DNA of 64,000 nt from Eopsaltria australis (lineage: Eukaryota > Chordata > Aves > Passeriformes > Petroicidae): positions 308,091-372,090 of the forward strand of contig JAVTVJ010001688.1 in assembly GCA_034509425.1 (NCBI GenBank). Direction: 5' to 3'. The position numbers and the translations under genes were made by a program. Of this stretch, positions 46,901 to 60,289 are shown in pieces. How positions within the stretch are numbered: position 1 is the stretch's first letter; each line of letters begins with the position of its first letter. Under the pieces are notes generated by a model, which searched no databases, had not been told where the DNA came from, and worked only from the letters and a program-made list of their open reading frames with translations.

Positions 46901-49900
46901 GAATTAAATCTTTTACAACTCAGTTCTGCCTTATGTTTATTTTACCTGGATCTTTCTTTTCAGGTTACATACTAGTATTTCATAACAATCCACAGAACAA
47001 GAAATGAGTGTCTAAGAACCTAGTTTAAAAATCTCTTTAAAGATTTCTATTCTTTGAGAGGAATGAACTTTATAATTCAGATGGTGCCCTTAATAGAACA
47101 CTACAATCAAGGTCAACACAGAAGTTGTCTTTTCATTTAGTTTAATAAAGAAAAAGTACTACTTCCATAACTATTACTTTTTTCCACATTTTTCCACGTG
47201 TAGAAACTGAGATTTAACTAGAATAGTCAATCTGACTGCATATCCATAAAAATATTTAGAATATCAACTATATTCCATCAATTTTCCAATGAGTTCAGTG
47301 TTTTATGGCTGATAATCAAACCTCATGTTCCTTTTTCCATCCACTAACATTTTGCACAGCAATGCAAGGTCACATTGAAGGTCCATCTAGCTCGATATTT
47401 CATGTCTGACAGCAGGAAACATTTATGAAAAAATAAGAAAGAGGGAAAGCACAGAGTGATACTGCCCAAAATACATTCCATGTGAGATTCAATCTTTTAG
47501 TTGTAACTACCTTCAGGAAAGAAGATCAAGTCTTATTTATTATTTATTAAGCTCATAGACACATTATTATTTTAAAAACTGAAAAACCAAACCATATGGG
47601 AGTAAGTTCATTTCTGTGGAAGAAAGCTGGGGATGGTCCAGGAATGCAGCTGTATCACAGCCATGATCTTAGCCTGGGGCTGGCAGGGAGGTCACCTGCT
47701 ACTCCAGCCTTCAGGGCAGCAGCCCTAGAAAACATGGCTAATTGGGGCTGCTATTGACACTAACAACTCGTGGGATGTCCCAACAAAGTGATTATAAAAA
47801 AATCATATGTCGTCTTCCCTCTGAAGCTGGCCTGGAGCATGAGTAAGGACTGTCTGTATCACAATGAGCAGCAAAATGGCAAGAGCTCCAACAACCATAT
47901 GAGAAAACTGGCAAGCAGACTTTCTGCAAAGTGCTCCCACTGTACTAATGAAACAAGTAACTTGACAGTCACTACTCCCAGCAAAAGAGTGAGTAGGGCT
48001 ACAAACTGTGAGCCAAGGACCCCCATCCTCTCCTCCCCTCCATATTCCACCCCAGTTCCTTAGGGATGGTAAGAGCAGGGGAGAAGGTTTGTTCTTGTCT
48101 CTGCTGCTAAGAAGCCTAGAAACAATTTGCATCTCTAGTGTTTAGTATTTGCAGTAAGAGAGCTGGGGGAGGATGATTCCTGCCCTGCTCCAGTTTGTAG
48201 TTACATGGTAGAATGAGGAGAGGTTTGTCAGCAAGTCATAGAGGTTGACTGAGAGGTTTTAAACAAAGCAGAGATCATCAATAGAACCAGAGGGCCCTGA
48301 AGGTTACTCCTTGAAACAACTCCCATAGGTACTGCCAACATTTCCAGCAGTAGAGTTAGCCTTCTAATTAGAATTAGAATTGGCCCTTCTTTAGGAAAGC
48401 CATAGATAGTTGCAATTTAATCTATTGAGATAGCATTTGGCATTTAACTCATTCTAACACAGCAGGAAATCTAGCTAATTCTAATGGTCCAAATGACTTG
48501 ATTCAGAACTAAGTTACCTCCTTTATATTTCTTCTCTCAATAAATGTCCATCTGTTTGGTAGAACTCTGTAAGTATTGTAAAGAGAGAGTAGAAATTAAA
48601 AAGAAATCAACTTGAATTTTCACCTAAGGTGGGAGTGATATTTGACTCACATTTTGTATTTTCACGCCTTATTTTATGAAAGCCAAAGAAATGAAAAAGT
48701 AAAACACTTATTTTGAGCCCCTGAATTATTCCAGAAACTAGTGTGACATTTGCAACTGGGCATTTAGATAAATCAGCTCTAAAGAAGGCTACCAAGCTTT
48801 AATACATCACAGCATTTTCTAAAGCATGTCATCCAAAGTGGCAGTAATCCACAATTCTCTAAGAAACAAGAGACAATACCTGAAAATAGAAGATAACACT
48901 ACTTAAAAGCTTTGGGATGATAGCCATAGGGCAAAGAAGAGGAATATTCCAGTTTGCTTTTCTCAGAGGGACTTGCAACCCAACTTGAAAAGGTCTCAGC
49001 TTTTTGGTCTTGCCCCAGACCCAGCTAATTATTAGGAGCACCTAATAATGCCACTGACACCCTGTAGAGCAGATCAATTAACACTCACAGCCATAGTAGA
49101 TATTAAAAAGCCTTAAGATAATTCAAAACAGAACAGGACAAGTAATTTGGGCATTAGGAGGAAAAAATCATAATCAGGAGCCCACATAATGAATTTTTAC
49201 ATTTGTCAACAAATTAAACCAGAAGGATCAGTCCCTCAGAGCAGATGTCACAAGGGAAATGAATAAAAACATATGCAGTTTTAAATGTCATTATGTCCAG
49301 AAATGAAACAGCTCAAGAAAGTGTTCGAAAAACATTTAATACACAGAACACTCTTGGAGACAGCACTCTGGCTGTTTGACAAAATTGTATGCCAGACCAG
49401 CTTAAATGTAACTGGTAGAGGCAGCCTGAGGAGAAATATAAGAATTTTCTAGAGAGGCACTGGTACTGGAAAGAATGCTTAACAAAAACCAGGGGGATGG
49501 TAGTTTTCTGTTGGGATACCTGGAGAATTCAGCCTAATCTTTGAGAAACACAGGTAGAGCTCTACCTGGGAAAATAAGATTTGTCATGCACCTCAATCAA
49601 ATGGAAATATTTCTCCAAGTGTAAAATTGCATCTAGAGAAAAAAACAGGGGTAGATTAATGTACCTTGCCATGGTTGTCTTTGCTAGCAGTGAGCAGTTC
49701 CCCCTGGCTGGAACAGGTTGTATCTACTCTATTGACTCACGTTTTTAAACACAAAAGCCATATACCCTCGAGAGAGCACAGATTCAGACTCAATTGCTAC
49801 TCCACATGCATCATAACCTTGTAGGTGTGTTTGCTCTAATGGTGAGACACCTACCCTCTCCCCAAACATCAAACTGATAGCTATTTGCATAGAAAAAGAC

Positions 49901-52504
49901 AAACAAAACCAAGCAGGCTAAATTTTTCAACAACTGTTCAAATGGTGAGGAATAGTGAACAGAGAATAAGCTTGGAAACATCAAATGAGGTGATGAATTT
50001 ATTAAACTGAGGAATGCCTGGCTGACATATGGATACAGCACTTCACGACTAAGGCATCTCATGTTACCAGCCAGACCATTTTCAGCATTTTTAAGGTGAT
50101 GTACCTAAAAGGCTGTTTAAGTAATCTGCAGTGCAGAGAAGCCCTCTTAAAAGTATCTGATTTCTTGATTATGACATTTTTTTACCTGTTCAACTGTAAC
50201 AGTTCACTGTACCACAGCAATAACCCAGCAAACATTTTGCAGGTAACAGGCCCAAAGTCATGAGGCCTTTTAGCAATGAATTTTTATCTGAAAATACATT
50301 AAAGAGAGTTTCAGTGTTATTAATACCCCAAGAGTCTGAAATTGTGTTGCCAATAAAATAGTAATGCAACCTTGGTACCAGGGGACAGACTCAGTGATGG
50401 AAATGTAAATTCACTGTAACTCACATTCAAGCCTCAGTCTGCTGAGTCAAATAGTGGTGCTAACTTTTACATTAAAAATGTTCTGATTGGAAGTATCTGC
50501 TTATTTCACAGTTGGCAATTTATTACTCTTCACGTGAACAGAATATGAATCAATGTCACACAGGGAGAGGGATCTATATCACCTTATTTTTTGATTGGAT
50601 TGCTATACACAAATCTGAACTTGTCCCTAGGTACAGGAGAAAGTACATATATGCACTAAAATCAAATAAATTCCAAGTTCATACCTATTCTACCTAAATA
50701 AAGATATACCTCAGGCAATTTAAAAAATAGATTAATGATCAAGGCAAGCACTAATATAGCCATTTATAGTCCACTTGAGGATGTGATGATAAAGAGAATT
50801 CAGCCAAGGAACAGAAGCTACAAGAAGTATTAAAAGACAGAAACAAAATCAAATTAAAAAAAAATCCAAAAATAAAAACAAAACCACCACCACCAAATCC
50901 CACCCCCCGCCCCCACCCGGACTTCTAAGAGTATATTAAGCAACTTAGTCAGAAATACAAAAGAAATCTCTAGTACTGAATGCTTAACACTGCCCATAGC
51001 TATTTGTACTGCCACTTTATATGAATTGGTATAAGAAATCCTAGGTCTGACTGCTTTCCTTCACAAAGAAAATCTCATGAGACCACTTTAAAGAACAAAG
51101 CACAGATTTGCTTAAGCAACTCCTAGACTGCTTCAGGTTTCATGCCTCATTTCAGTTCCTCTGTTTGCTTGCAACAAAACCAGAAATCAAATCAAACCTA
51201 ACAATTTTGTTGCATGGTTACTGCTCACATTGTCTGAACACACCCACTCCATTTTGTGGGGTGTATTTCAGCGTTTAATTGTTCTTACAAGGAAAAGAAA
51301 AATCTTACATACAGACAAAATTACGCCTGAAGCAACCTATACCTGCTACCTCTTGTCCTGTCATCCTGTACTCCTGCACAGAGAGCACCTCCATCTTCTC
51401 TGTCACTACCTTATAGGTACTGCTAGACTGCAACAGCGTTCCACCTCAGTGGAACTCTCTCCAGTTGTATCTCTAGACCTGGAGCGGACCAAAGCAGGAC
51501 ACTGTGGGGCTCCAGGAAGTGCCAGGTGGATCCCACATCACATCCCTTAATCTCCTGCCTGTGCCCCTGCTTCTGAAGCACTGGATGGGGATGGCCTTTG
51601 CTGCTGCCAGCCTCAGGGTGGCTCTTGCTCTTCTCAATGTCCCCAGGAGCCCAGGGCACAGCCCTTGCTGAGGCAGTCAGTGCGCACCTAGATTGCTGCT
51701 CAGGATTATTCTATTCCCAGAATACATATCTTTACATTTATCTTTGTTAGGCCTTATGCAAGTCCCAAGTTTTAACTCTGTTCCCTTTTTCTTAATATAA
51801 GGCTAAATTAAGTCATACTAGAGGTGTCCAAGGCCGTCACCCGGTTCAGAGAAATAGTGTTTGACATTATAGTTAAAGTGCTTCCCTTTTCCTCAAGTCT
51901 CACAGAATTCTGTCTTTCCCCTGCTCTTCATGACAGGTCAGCCAAGTCACAGCGGGTTATGTACAACACTTTCATGCCTCAGGCTGAGCACCGCTGAGGT
52001 GCAGCTTATTGAAACCTAGCACGTGACAACAGAAACCATTGCCCTTTGAAGGCATGCAGCATACACATATGGTAGAGTTCAAACTTTCATCCACAATCGG
52101 AAGCTAAACAGGATTTTCACTGTGAAAAAAGGAGCCTGGAGATTAACAAAAACAAGACTTCTTTTACTTCTTTTGACTTTTTTTCCCCTTTAATATCATA
52201 ATAATAGAACAAGAAATCTGCCTTCCACACAATCCAAACATGAACAAGAACTACCGTTAAGTCTTCTTTATTCACTGTTCCCTTGCATATCAACTTTCCA
52301 CATGAGTAATGAAATAAAAGTAAAGCATCACTGCAGGGAACAGCTGCATTTTTCTGGCCATTTCCTCATGCCCCTCCCCCTCCCAATCAAGTTTGAGATG
52401 TATTCCCTCAATTAGAGAAGCTACTGTCCTTCTCAGGATTAAAGTATTTTTACCAGCTTTCAGTTTTGCCATTTGAAAGGCATAAGGAAGTTGTTTTCAT
52501 TGAG
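43916..52504. other. AT-rich non-coding stretch, 8.6 kb, no gene supported
   Basis: The longest open frames are around 110 codons (45442-45783 + and 47803-48132 -), with no domain and overlapping frames. A mixed A-rich and C-rich patch lies at 50855-50920. I recognise no transposon. This may be single-copy intergenic or intronic DNA. Confidence 0.45.
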
Positions 52505-52510
52505 CGTAGG
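52505..52510. repeat. 6-bp target-site duplication (CGTAGG), left copy
   Basis: CGTAGG directly before the TG of the solo LTR, repeated exactly at 53136-53141. Confidence 0.85.
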
Positions 52511-53135
52511 TGTAGCGGTGGTTCTGAGCCAGGAAGGATTAGAGTTCCTCCATAGACTTGTAGAGGACGAGGACTTGTGGTGGCATGTTCCACAGACAGA
52601 GAATTTCCCCCCAGAGCTGCCAGAGACAATGGTTTAGACCACCAAGCCACGAACCCCAAGTTCCTGCTATTGGTTCCTTGATTTGTCTGTTATGTATCCC
52701 AGTTCTGGAACATTCCCTGTTACCCGGTTGTTCATTCGTTGTTCTCTCTTCCCCCCTCCCCTCCCCTCCCTAAACCTCATTCGACTACGCACCCTGGTTC
52801 CTCCCTTGTATTGCCCCTGCACCGTCAGATTATTGGATGTTATCCCTCCCTTAAATACCCATGTGATGAGCTATTCAAGGCTCTTAGTCCCTGAGCTCCC
52901 TTGGGGATAATAAACCTGCCGAACCCTCATACTAAGAGTCCTCCTTCTTTGGGTAGTTCTTTGCTATCTTGCAGTGCTCTCAGGGCACCAACACCTCAGC
53001 CCGACACAGACTAGCGGAGCCCACTGCCAGCTCCCCGAGGAAGCCTCCCCGATCGGAACGTGGATGGCATCTCAGGGTCGCGCTAGCGCTCTGCCGCCGG
53101 GACCAGAGCGGGATTAAGAAGCAGGGAACGAAACA
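52511..53135 (+). mobile_element. Solo LTR, 625 bp, probably class II (ERVK/alpha-beta type)
   Basis: Starts TGTAGCGG, ends CGAAACA and is flanked by a perfect 6-bp duplication CGTAGG. Promoter-like elements are in order: a TTAAATA at 52851-52857, AATAAA at 52909-52914, then a GC-rich U5-like segment. A CT-rich tract (52750-52771) lies in U3. No internal retroviral sequence is attached, so it arose by LTR-LTR recombination. A 6-bp duplication fits class II elements. It is not the family of the ERV at 10825. Confidence 0.85.
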
Positions 53136-53141
53136 CGTAGG
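53136..53141. repeat. 6-bp target-site duplication (CGTAGG), right copy
   Basis: Identical to 52505-52510. Confidence 0.85.
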
Positions 53142-54720
53142 TAAGTGGAGAAATTAGTTGTGGCAGGACATCATGGATGCTGAAACTGCAGAAGACAAGT
53201 CTATAAAACACACAGACACTAAGCCTCTTGAAATATTTTTTTTTCAGTGCTGGGAGACAAAGCAGTAAAAAAGCATCCTTGTTCTTTCATTCTGTTCTAA
53301 CAATTCTCATCTGTCCACTTTCAGAGATAAGGTTCTGAGCTGAATGATTGCTTCTCCTGGTTTATTAGTGGCCTCTCCTATGTTTTTATGGTTTCATTTC
53401 ACTGATACAAAATTGAAACAGACAAACTGCAGCTTACAAAGGTGTGTGTACATACTTCCTGTAGTTGTATCCTAAAGGCCAAGGCCAGATAGGGATTTCC
53501 TTCAGTAGTCAAGCCGGGTCCAAACCCTACACGTGGAGGCCACATTAACACAAATTCTCTATGTTCGTTCACTGAATCTAACAAAGTATTCAAATGCAGG
53601 TTGAGTCTAAATGTGGTTGTCAGGTTTGTAGTTTAGTACTTGGAAACAACGTAATTAGTATCTTTTAATATCATGCACTTCTGTTCAACTTATTTCAGAA
53701 ACAGCTTGAAGTAAAAACATGTCAATATTATTAGCATTAAGAGCATCCTCACTCTGACATGCTAACCCTTGCAATTTATACAGAATGCCAGAAGTCCACA
53801 CCCCTAGGTCTTCAGCAAATTGCTAATTTCAGAATCATGTCCTGCAAAAATTTTGACAGCTAACTGATTAGGTTAACTCTTTCAAGATGAATTCTTTAGT
53901 CTGAATTGAAATGAGGCATTTGCATAAGTTACCTATGAGTGTAAGATAGAATCCTAGCATTTTTGTCTCTCTGACTTATAACAATTTGTTTTATGAATGC
54001 ACCAATAGAGAAATTGAGGCAATATCCCAAGAGCTTCATATTTTATTTTCCTTTTATGATAGATGGAGCTCCATAGGAAGATTATTTATTTTCATGTTAT
54101 ATAAGATTAACAAAGGCCTCTCCCATTCAAGAAAACAAATATAAAAGAATAGCATTGATTTGAAATTGTGCCTAGTACAGATGGCGATCACGCTGACATA
54201 ACTGCTTCAGAGTTATGGAGTAAATTGCAGTCTTCGGATGTAATGTTTGATCAAAATGAAATTGCTATTCAGAGGCTGGATTTCACTGACAGTTGTGGCT
54301 CCCAGAATACTCATTAAAATTCAAACATTATCTTAAAGATTTTCCTAACTGTTTTGAGACTTGTTTTGAACAAAGTAAAATCTCAAAAATATAAAGAAGT
54401 CACAAATTATTTTCATGGCAGAATATAAAATCTAGCATAATCTTCAAGTGAACCTTGCAAAGTAGTTCAGAGAGCAAATTGACACTTGAAAGCATCTAGC
54501 TACTAAGTTAAAAAAAGTTAAATTTTTCATATGATACTGCAGCATTATCATATTAAATACTTTGCAAATAAAAATTCCAGGAGACTATACAAAACAGATG
54601 TGGACAGTTCTGTGCTTTATTTTACAATCTGTATTATCCTGTTCCAGATTTTAAAACTAGAAACACTGTTGATTCCATCATTCAGTCAAAAGTCAAGAAG
54701 CTGCAGAATTTTCCTTCAAA
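53142..54720. other. AT-rich non-coding stretch, nothing recognised
   Basis: Only short open frames. No repeat family recognised. Confidence 0.5.
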
Positions 54721-54721
54721 T

Positions 54722-55985
54722 GATAGGATCATAGAACCATTTAGGTTGGAAAATACTTTGGAATCATCAAGCCAAACTGTAAACTTAAAACTGCCAAGTC
54801 TACCACTAAATCATGTCCTAAAGCACCACGTCTAGACGTCTTTTAAATACCCACAGGGATGATGATTCCATTGCTTCTCTGAGCAGCCTATTTCAGTGCT
54901 TAACAACTCTATGCATGAAGAAACTGTTCCTAACATCCACTATAAACCTCTCCTGGCATAACTTGAGGCCATTTCCTTTGAAAAGAGGCTGACCCCAACC
55001 TCCATACAACCTTCTGGTATTTGTAGAAAGCAATATGGTCCTTTCTGAGCCTCCTTTTCTTTAGGTTTAATAATTCCCGCTCCCTCAGCTGCTCCTCCAG
55101 ACCCTTCCCCAGCTCCTTTGCCCTTCTCTGGACTCACTCCAGCCCCTCAATGTCTTTCTTGCACTGAGGGCCCAGAACTGGACACAGCACTCGAGGTGTG
55201 GCCTCACCAGTGCCCAGTACAGGGGGACAATCCCTGCCCTGCTCCTGCTGGCCACACCATTGCTGATCCAGGCCAGGATGTCATTGGCCTTCTTGGCCAC
55301 CTGGGCACACCCTGGCTCATGTTCAGCTGCTGTCACCAGCACCCCCAGCTCCTTTCCAGCCACTCTGTCCCAGCCTGTGGAGCTGCCTGGGGTTGTTGTG
55401 ACTCCAGGTCAGGACCCAGCACTTGGCCTTGTTGAACCTCACACCATTGGCCTCAGCCCATGATCCAGCCTGTCCAGATCCCTCTGCAGAGCCTTCCTGC
55501 CCTCCAGCAGATCAACACTCTCACCCAACTTGGTGTCATCTGCAAACTGACTCAGGCTGCACTTGATCCAGATGTTTGATCAATATATTAAACATGACTG
55601 GCCACAATACTGAGACCTGGGAAGCCCCATTAATGACGGGCCACTAGTTGGTTGTAACTCCATTTTCCAGCACTTTCTGCACTTGGCAATCCTGGCGGTT
55701 TTTACCAAGTAAAGAGCATACCTGTCCAAGCCATGAGCAGCCAGTTTTATCTGGGTGAATGCTGTGGGAGACAGTCTGAAAGACTTACTGAAATCCAGAC
55801 AGACAACACCCACAGCCTTTCCCTCACACACTAATCTGGTGACCCTGTCAGAAAGGGAGATCAGGTTGGTGAGACAGGACCTGCCCCTTGCAAACCCATT
55901 TGGCTGCATTTGATCTCCTGGTTGTCCTGTACATACCACGTGATAGCACTCAAGGTGATTTGCTACATAACCACCAATTCTCATC
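54722..55985 (-). mobile_element. CR1 LINE, about 1.26 kb, minus strand
   Basis: The 3' tip at 54722 reads, on the opposite strand, 'ccaacctaaatggttctatg'. The body (55080-55570) is the complement of the CR1 ORF2 C-terminal region. At 55985-55580 a 134-codon minus-strand frame still contains the RT text GRSCLTNLISLSDRVTRLV and 'VVCLDFSKSF'. Other parts carry stops and indels. It is 5'-truncated in RT, which is usual for CR1. Confidence 0.9.
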
Positions 55986-58015
55986 CATTCAGCTTCTCCA
56001 GTAACACTACAGAAATGAGATAACAGAGGAACAATTTTCTCTGCTATAATTCCCCTTTATTTTTCCCTCACCTCAGTTCATTACATTTCCCTAGGAACCA
56101 CATTTCTCCCTGCACGTAAGTAAGTACTATTTCATCAGTACAAACCAGCTATTTTAAAAATGATGATTGTTCAGCTATAAAAGGTTCTACTTAATTCATA
56201 TAAATTATATATGTAAATTTAAGCTAAATAAAAGCCATGTTCCAGTGCTACATATATATTCTCTCTCTAAGTAGGATAATAGGTGCCAGATATATGGGAT
56301 AATAATAAAGTTTTATAGGTAATACCCTTATTTAATATTTCATTCTTATCCTCATTACATAAGGGTTAAGGTAATTACAGGAATCCTTATTATTTCTCCT
56401 TCTTCCATCCTTATTTTCTTATTTGCTTTCCTAGTGCTCAGCTATGTTTTAGGCAAGTAATTTCATGGACTTACGCACAGAGCTTTTTTCCTGAAAGGTG
56501 CAGTTAATTTAGAACATTCCCCCAAGGTATGTTTGCAGTTACAATTATCCCTTTTATTGTGCATTTGCTTGCACTGACAAAAGAGTCTCTTCTATCATTC
56601 TGCCTCCCAGGCACCTAACTTTGTTATGCTCCTCTAGTTCTTCATAGCCTTCTCTCTCCTATAGTCACAAGTGATTTCACATCATCTAATCAAATTAGCT
56701 AAATGTTATCAGAACATTCTGAGGAGGGGGAGAGAAACAGATTTTTTTCTGATTTTTCTTTCTATCATAGAATTGGTTAGTATGAAGAAATATGTACTTT
56801 TCTCCTATCACATTTTTGCATTGCAATATAATACTACAGATAGATGAATAGGTCTTTACAGTCCTATCTTATTTTTGATAGTTTTCCCTAGTTAAGATAT
56901 TGGAACTTCCTATTCATTTGAGGTTTAACAGCAATGTAGTTTTCAGTCACCTTGCCTTTGTTCCACTGCCATCATCATCATCCTGTGGTTCTGGGCACCA
57001 CAGGGTGTCAGAGATGAACCAGCTGCACTCCCCTGTTACAGAAAAAGTATCAAGTAAAATGATAATCAACTGCTTGTTTACTGTGATAGTTAACCATTCA
57101 TAAATGGAGCCTGTCACTTCAGAAACACAGGGCAGAGTCACAAACAGCGAGCACCAACGAGAGAGATAACAGGCTGCACGAGGCTGGTGAAGGGAGCTTT
57201 GTTAGCAGTGACAGCTACAAGAGCAACCACATGTCATTACTGCTCTTTAAGAGTCTGGTCTTTACAGCACAAGATACAGTGACTCGTGCTACATTTCTGC
57301 AATGAGTAACTTGTCACATACACATTAACTTCTCAGAAGTAATCACTGATTTTGTTAAGCTGTGGGTATGCCTGCCCACAAAATAAGGATGGTGGTTTGC
57401 TCAGATCTTCATAAACTGGCACAGAAAACTAGAACAGTTTATTTTGAAAAAACCAAACCAACAACAACAATGCAACAAAACCCAACATTTTAAATAAATT
57501 CAAACAGAGAAGAAAGATTAGTAGAAATGTCTCAGAAATGCAAGGAAATTCATACACCTAGAAAAATACTTAGACATGTAATCACACATATCTTTGCTCT
57601 AGAACAAAAGAAACAATAGTCACTCATCCCTTGACCATATTGGAAAATATGGGAATTACAACAAAAATTCATTGCTGTCCAAAATGGTCATAAGCCTTAA
57701 TGTACAAAATACATATCAAATCAATTCATATCAAAATCTTCTGCTACTTTTACTCCTAATACAAAATTATGTTGTCCAGCAAACTCTGAGATTGTCTGAT
57801 GTCTTCAGCTTCCTTTTAAGTTTTAAACATCTTATGATGTTTCATGTTTATCAGATGTTAACAAGCAGGAGACAGTGGGTAGAACTTTCAGGTTTCATTT
57901 CAGGTCATTCTGCAGGTGAATCAGAATAAGTTTTTAGGCAACCTATCTTCTTGAATAGCTAAAAATCCATAGCTTATTTTGCCAATAGGAATGTCTTCTT
58001 GTTGTTAAGGCCTAG
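55986..58015. other. AT-rich non-coding stretch, nothing recognised
   Basis: No gene or recognisable transposon. Only short frames. Confidence 0.5.
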
Positions 58016-58019
58016 GACA

Positions 58020-58562
58020 GTTAATGTACTGGGCAGTAGTGAGGCCACACCTGGAGTGCTGTGTCCAGTTCTGGGCCCCTCAGTTTAGGAAGGACGTTGA
58101 GATGCCCAAACGCTACCAGAGGAGGGCAACAAGGCTGGTGAGGGGCGTGGAACACAAGCCCTTTGAAGAACAGCTGAAGGAGCAGGGGGTGTTTAACCTG
58201 GAATATAGGAGACCTTACCACTCTCTACAGCTGCCTGAAAGGTGGTTGTGGCCAGGTGGGGGTCAGTCTCTTTTTCCAGGCAACTGGAAAAACTGACTGA
58301 CAGAATGAGAGGACACAGTGTTAAGTTGCATGAGAGGAAGTTTAGGGTAGACATCAGGAAAAAATTCTTCACTGAATGAGTGATTGGGCACTGGAATCGT
58401 CTCTCCTGGGGCGTGGTGGAGTCACTGTCCCTGAAAAAAGACTGGATGTGGCCCTCAGTGTCATAGTTTAGTTGATGAGGAGGTTTTAGGTCATAGGTTA
58501 GAGCTAATGCTCTAAAAGGTCTTTTCCAACCTAGTTCATTCTGCAATTTTCTGATTGTGTGA
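58020..58562 (+). mobile_element. CR1 LINE 3' fragment, plus strand
   Basis: Opens in the ORF2 C-terminus, where the frame from 58024 reads [18 protein letters not shown]. It runs through 'ggacacagtgttaagttgca' and 'catcaggaaaaaattcttca', and ends with 'ctaaaaggtcttttccaacc' and an ATTCTGC-type tail. It is the 3' end of a 5'-truncated copy. Confidence 0.9.
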
Positions 58563-59289
58563 TGTGGTTTTTTTGGTTGTTTTTCCTGCTTACCATGTTC
58601 ACACATATTTGGTACTTTACTTCATGTAAAGGAATATGGACTACACCCAGTAATAAAGATCTCTCTCTTCAGTCAAAAATATATTCTTATGCAAAAACTT
58701 CATAATTTCAATGGAGACTGGTACAGGACAAATAAAACAAGTTTAGTAACACTAAATTACATTGTAATATCACAAATATGGGTTGAATTAGTCATGGAAA
58801 AGGAGGGTTACTACAGATTCTGGAAAAGATCAAAGCATTTTTAGGCCATAAATCATAGCTCATTTAAAAGTTTCTTTGCTATTATTATGAAGATCTGGAA
58901 GGAAAGCCAATACAAAATTCCTAACTTGTACAGTAACTAATTTGCACAACTATATATATATTTTTAAAGATTAATCCATTCATCACAGTGACTTCTGGTT
59001 TATTGCATTTCCAGGACAGCTCTCTGCAGGAGAAGAGAGAAGACATATGGGTTAAGTTTTTGGTAGCTATAGTTACAACAGAAAACAAGACCTGCTATCA
59101 TTCACCAGTGCAGGAAAGCACAGACAGAGAGCATGGAAGTGCACTAAAAAGGCTTCCCATCCTAAACGTTGCACACTGTATAGACAATTAAATATAAAAA
59201 ACAGACTATGAAGACTTTGGAGTATTCAATCTTTTTACCCTTATGTATGGTGTTTTACACAAAGAGCTGTTGCTGGAAAGCATGAGGGA
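58563..59289. other. Non-coding stretch, nothing recognised
   Basis: No identifiable element. The left end of the next CR1 is fuzzy. Confidence 0.45.
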
Positions 59290-59420
59290 GAGAAGAGCTG
59301 ACTTGAAAAGATGCCCTCCTTATCTACTGCTTGGGAACTGAGTGGATCTCATGATTGAAGTGGAGATTGGTTTCTGCCTTGGCCTCAGTGACCACAAAGT
59401 GATCAAGTTTAAAATCTCTG
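59290..59420 (+). mobile_element. CR1 LINE ORF2 remnant, left of the solo LTR
   Basis: 'cttggcctcagtgaccacaa' and 'agtgatcaagttt' resemble the end of the CR1 endonuclease region. The CR1 continues beyond the LTR at 60285, so the LTR interrupts it. Confidence 0.6.
59416..59420. repeat. 5-bp target-site duplication (CTCTG), left copy
   Basis: CTCTG directly before the LTR, repeated at 60285-60289. Confidence 0.88.
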
Positions 59421-60284
59421 TGTCCTGGTTTGAAGGACAGGTGTCTGTTAAGGAAGGCAGGAGCCTCCCTTGGAATGGGAAACTGTAACCCCTCTCCCTC
59501 CAAGTTATTATAAATTTGAAATCAAGAGGCTCTCAGGCAAAGATATGGGAATAGGAATAACAGTTCTTTACTACTATCTAAAACAAGGATAACAAATAAC
59601 AACAACTATAACGTTAACCAACAAACAGAACCAGAAACCCAGTGGCAGCCTCTCGCTTCAGGCACCTTTTCCCTTCGGTGCAGTTCCAGTCACAGCCTGC
59701 AGGGCGCTCTGGGTGCGGTGATTCCCCGTGCCGCAGGGGGCGCTCCGGCGTGAGCTCAGGCAGCACACGGCAATGGCGCTGCCCGACACGGAGGGATGGA
59801 GGAGAGCCCTTGCTCCACAGACCCTCGGAGGGGCAGCTGGTGTTGGTGCCACAGCAGGATCCCCGGACACAGGAGCTGGGACGGTAAGGGTCTCCAAGTG
59901 CAGGGAAAAACCCCGCTACAATGTAGCGGAAAAAGCGGGCTGGTGGCAGGCAGGTCGGCTCCGGATGGGCAGAGGGCAGAGACTCACAGCAGACAGACCG
60001 GCAGCTCCGGCTGGCTTCTCAGGGGCCGTGGGTTCAGCAGACAGCAGCTCCGACCGTCCAGCTCGAGGTCCCGGCAGAGCTGACCTCCCTCTGCCCTTGC
60101 TTTTCAGTCTCTCCAAATCTCGAGTTGTCAGCCCGGCTTCCATGAGGGGCAATTCTACCCCACCCTGCCAAGGAGAAAGGCTCTAGCCTTGTGCTTTGTT
60201 TCTCTTAAGTACCCAGTCATTTGTCTCTTAGCAACCCATGGGAGAAAAATTCCTGAGGAAAAGAACTAGATCCAACCTTCAACA
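59421..60284 (-). mobile_element. Solo LTR of the same ERVL-like family, minus strand
   Basis: 864 bp that is the reverse complement of the LTRs at 10825 and 17071, with TG...CA ends. It keeps the palindrome (59913-59929) and the AGTAAA region. Flanked by CTCTG on both sides. No internal sequence remains, so it formed by recombination between two LTRs. The open frames on both strands inside it (59642-60186) are chance frames in GC-rich LTR DNA. Confidence 0.95.
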
Positions 60285-60289
60285 CTCTG
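60285..60289. repeat. 5-bp target-site duplication (CTCTG), right copy
   Basis: Identical to 59416-59420. Confidence 0.88.

Noticed and set aside
59728..60186. 152-codon frame and its opposite-strand partners
   Set aside because: Entirely inside the ERVL-type solo LTR. The same kind of frames appear in the paired LTRs, and none has a domain.
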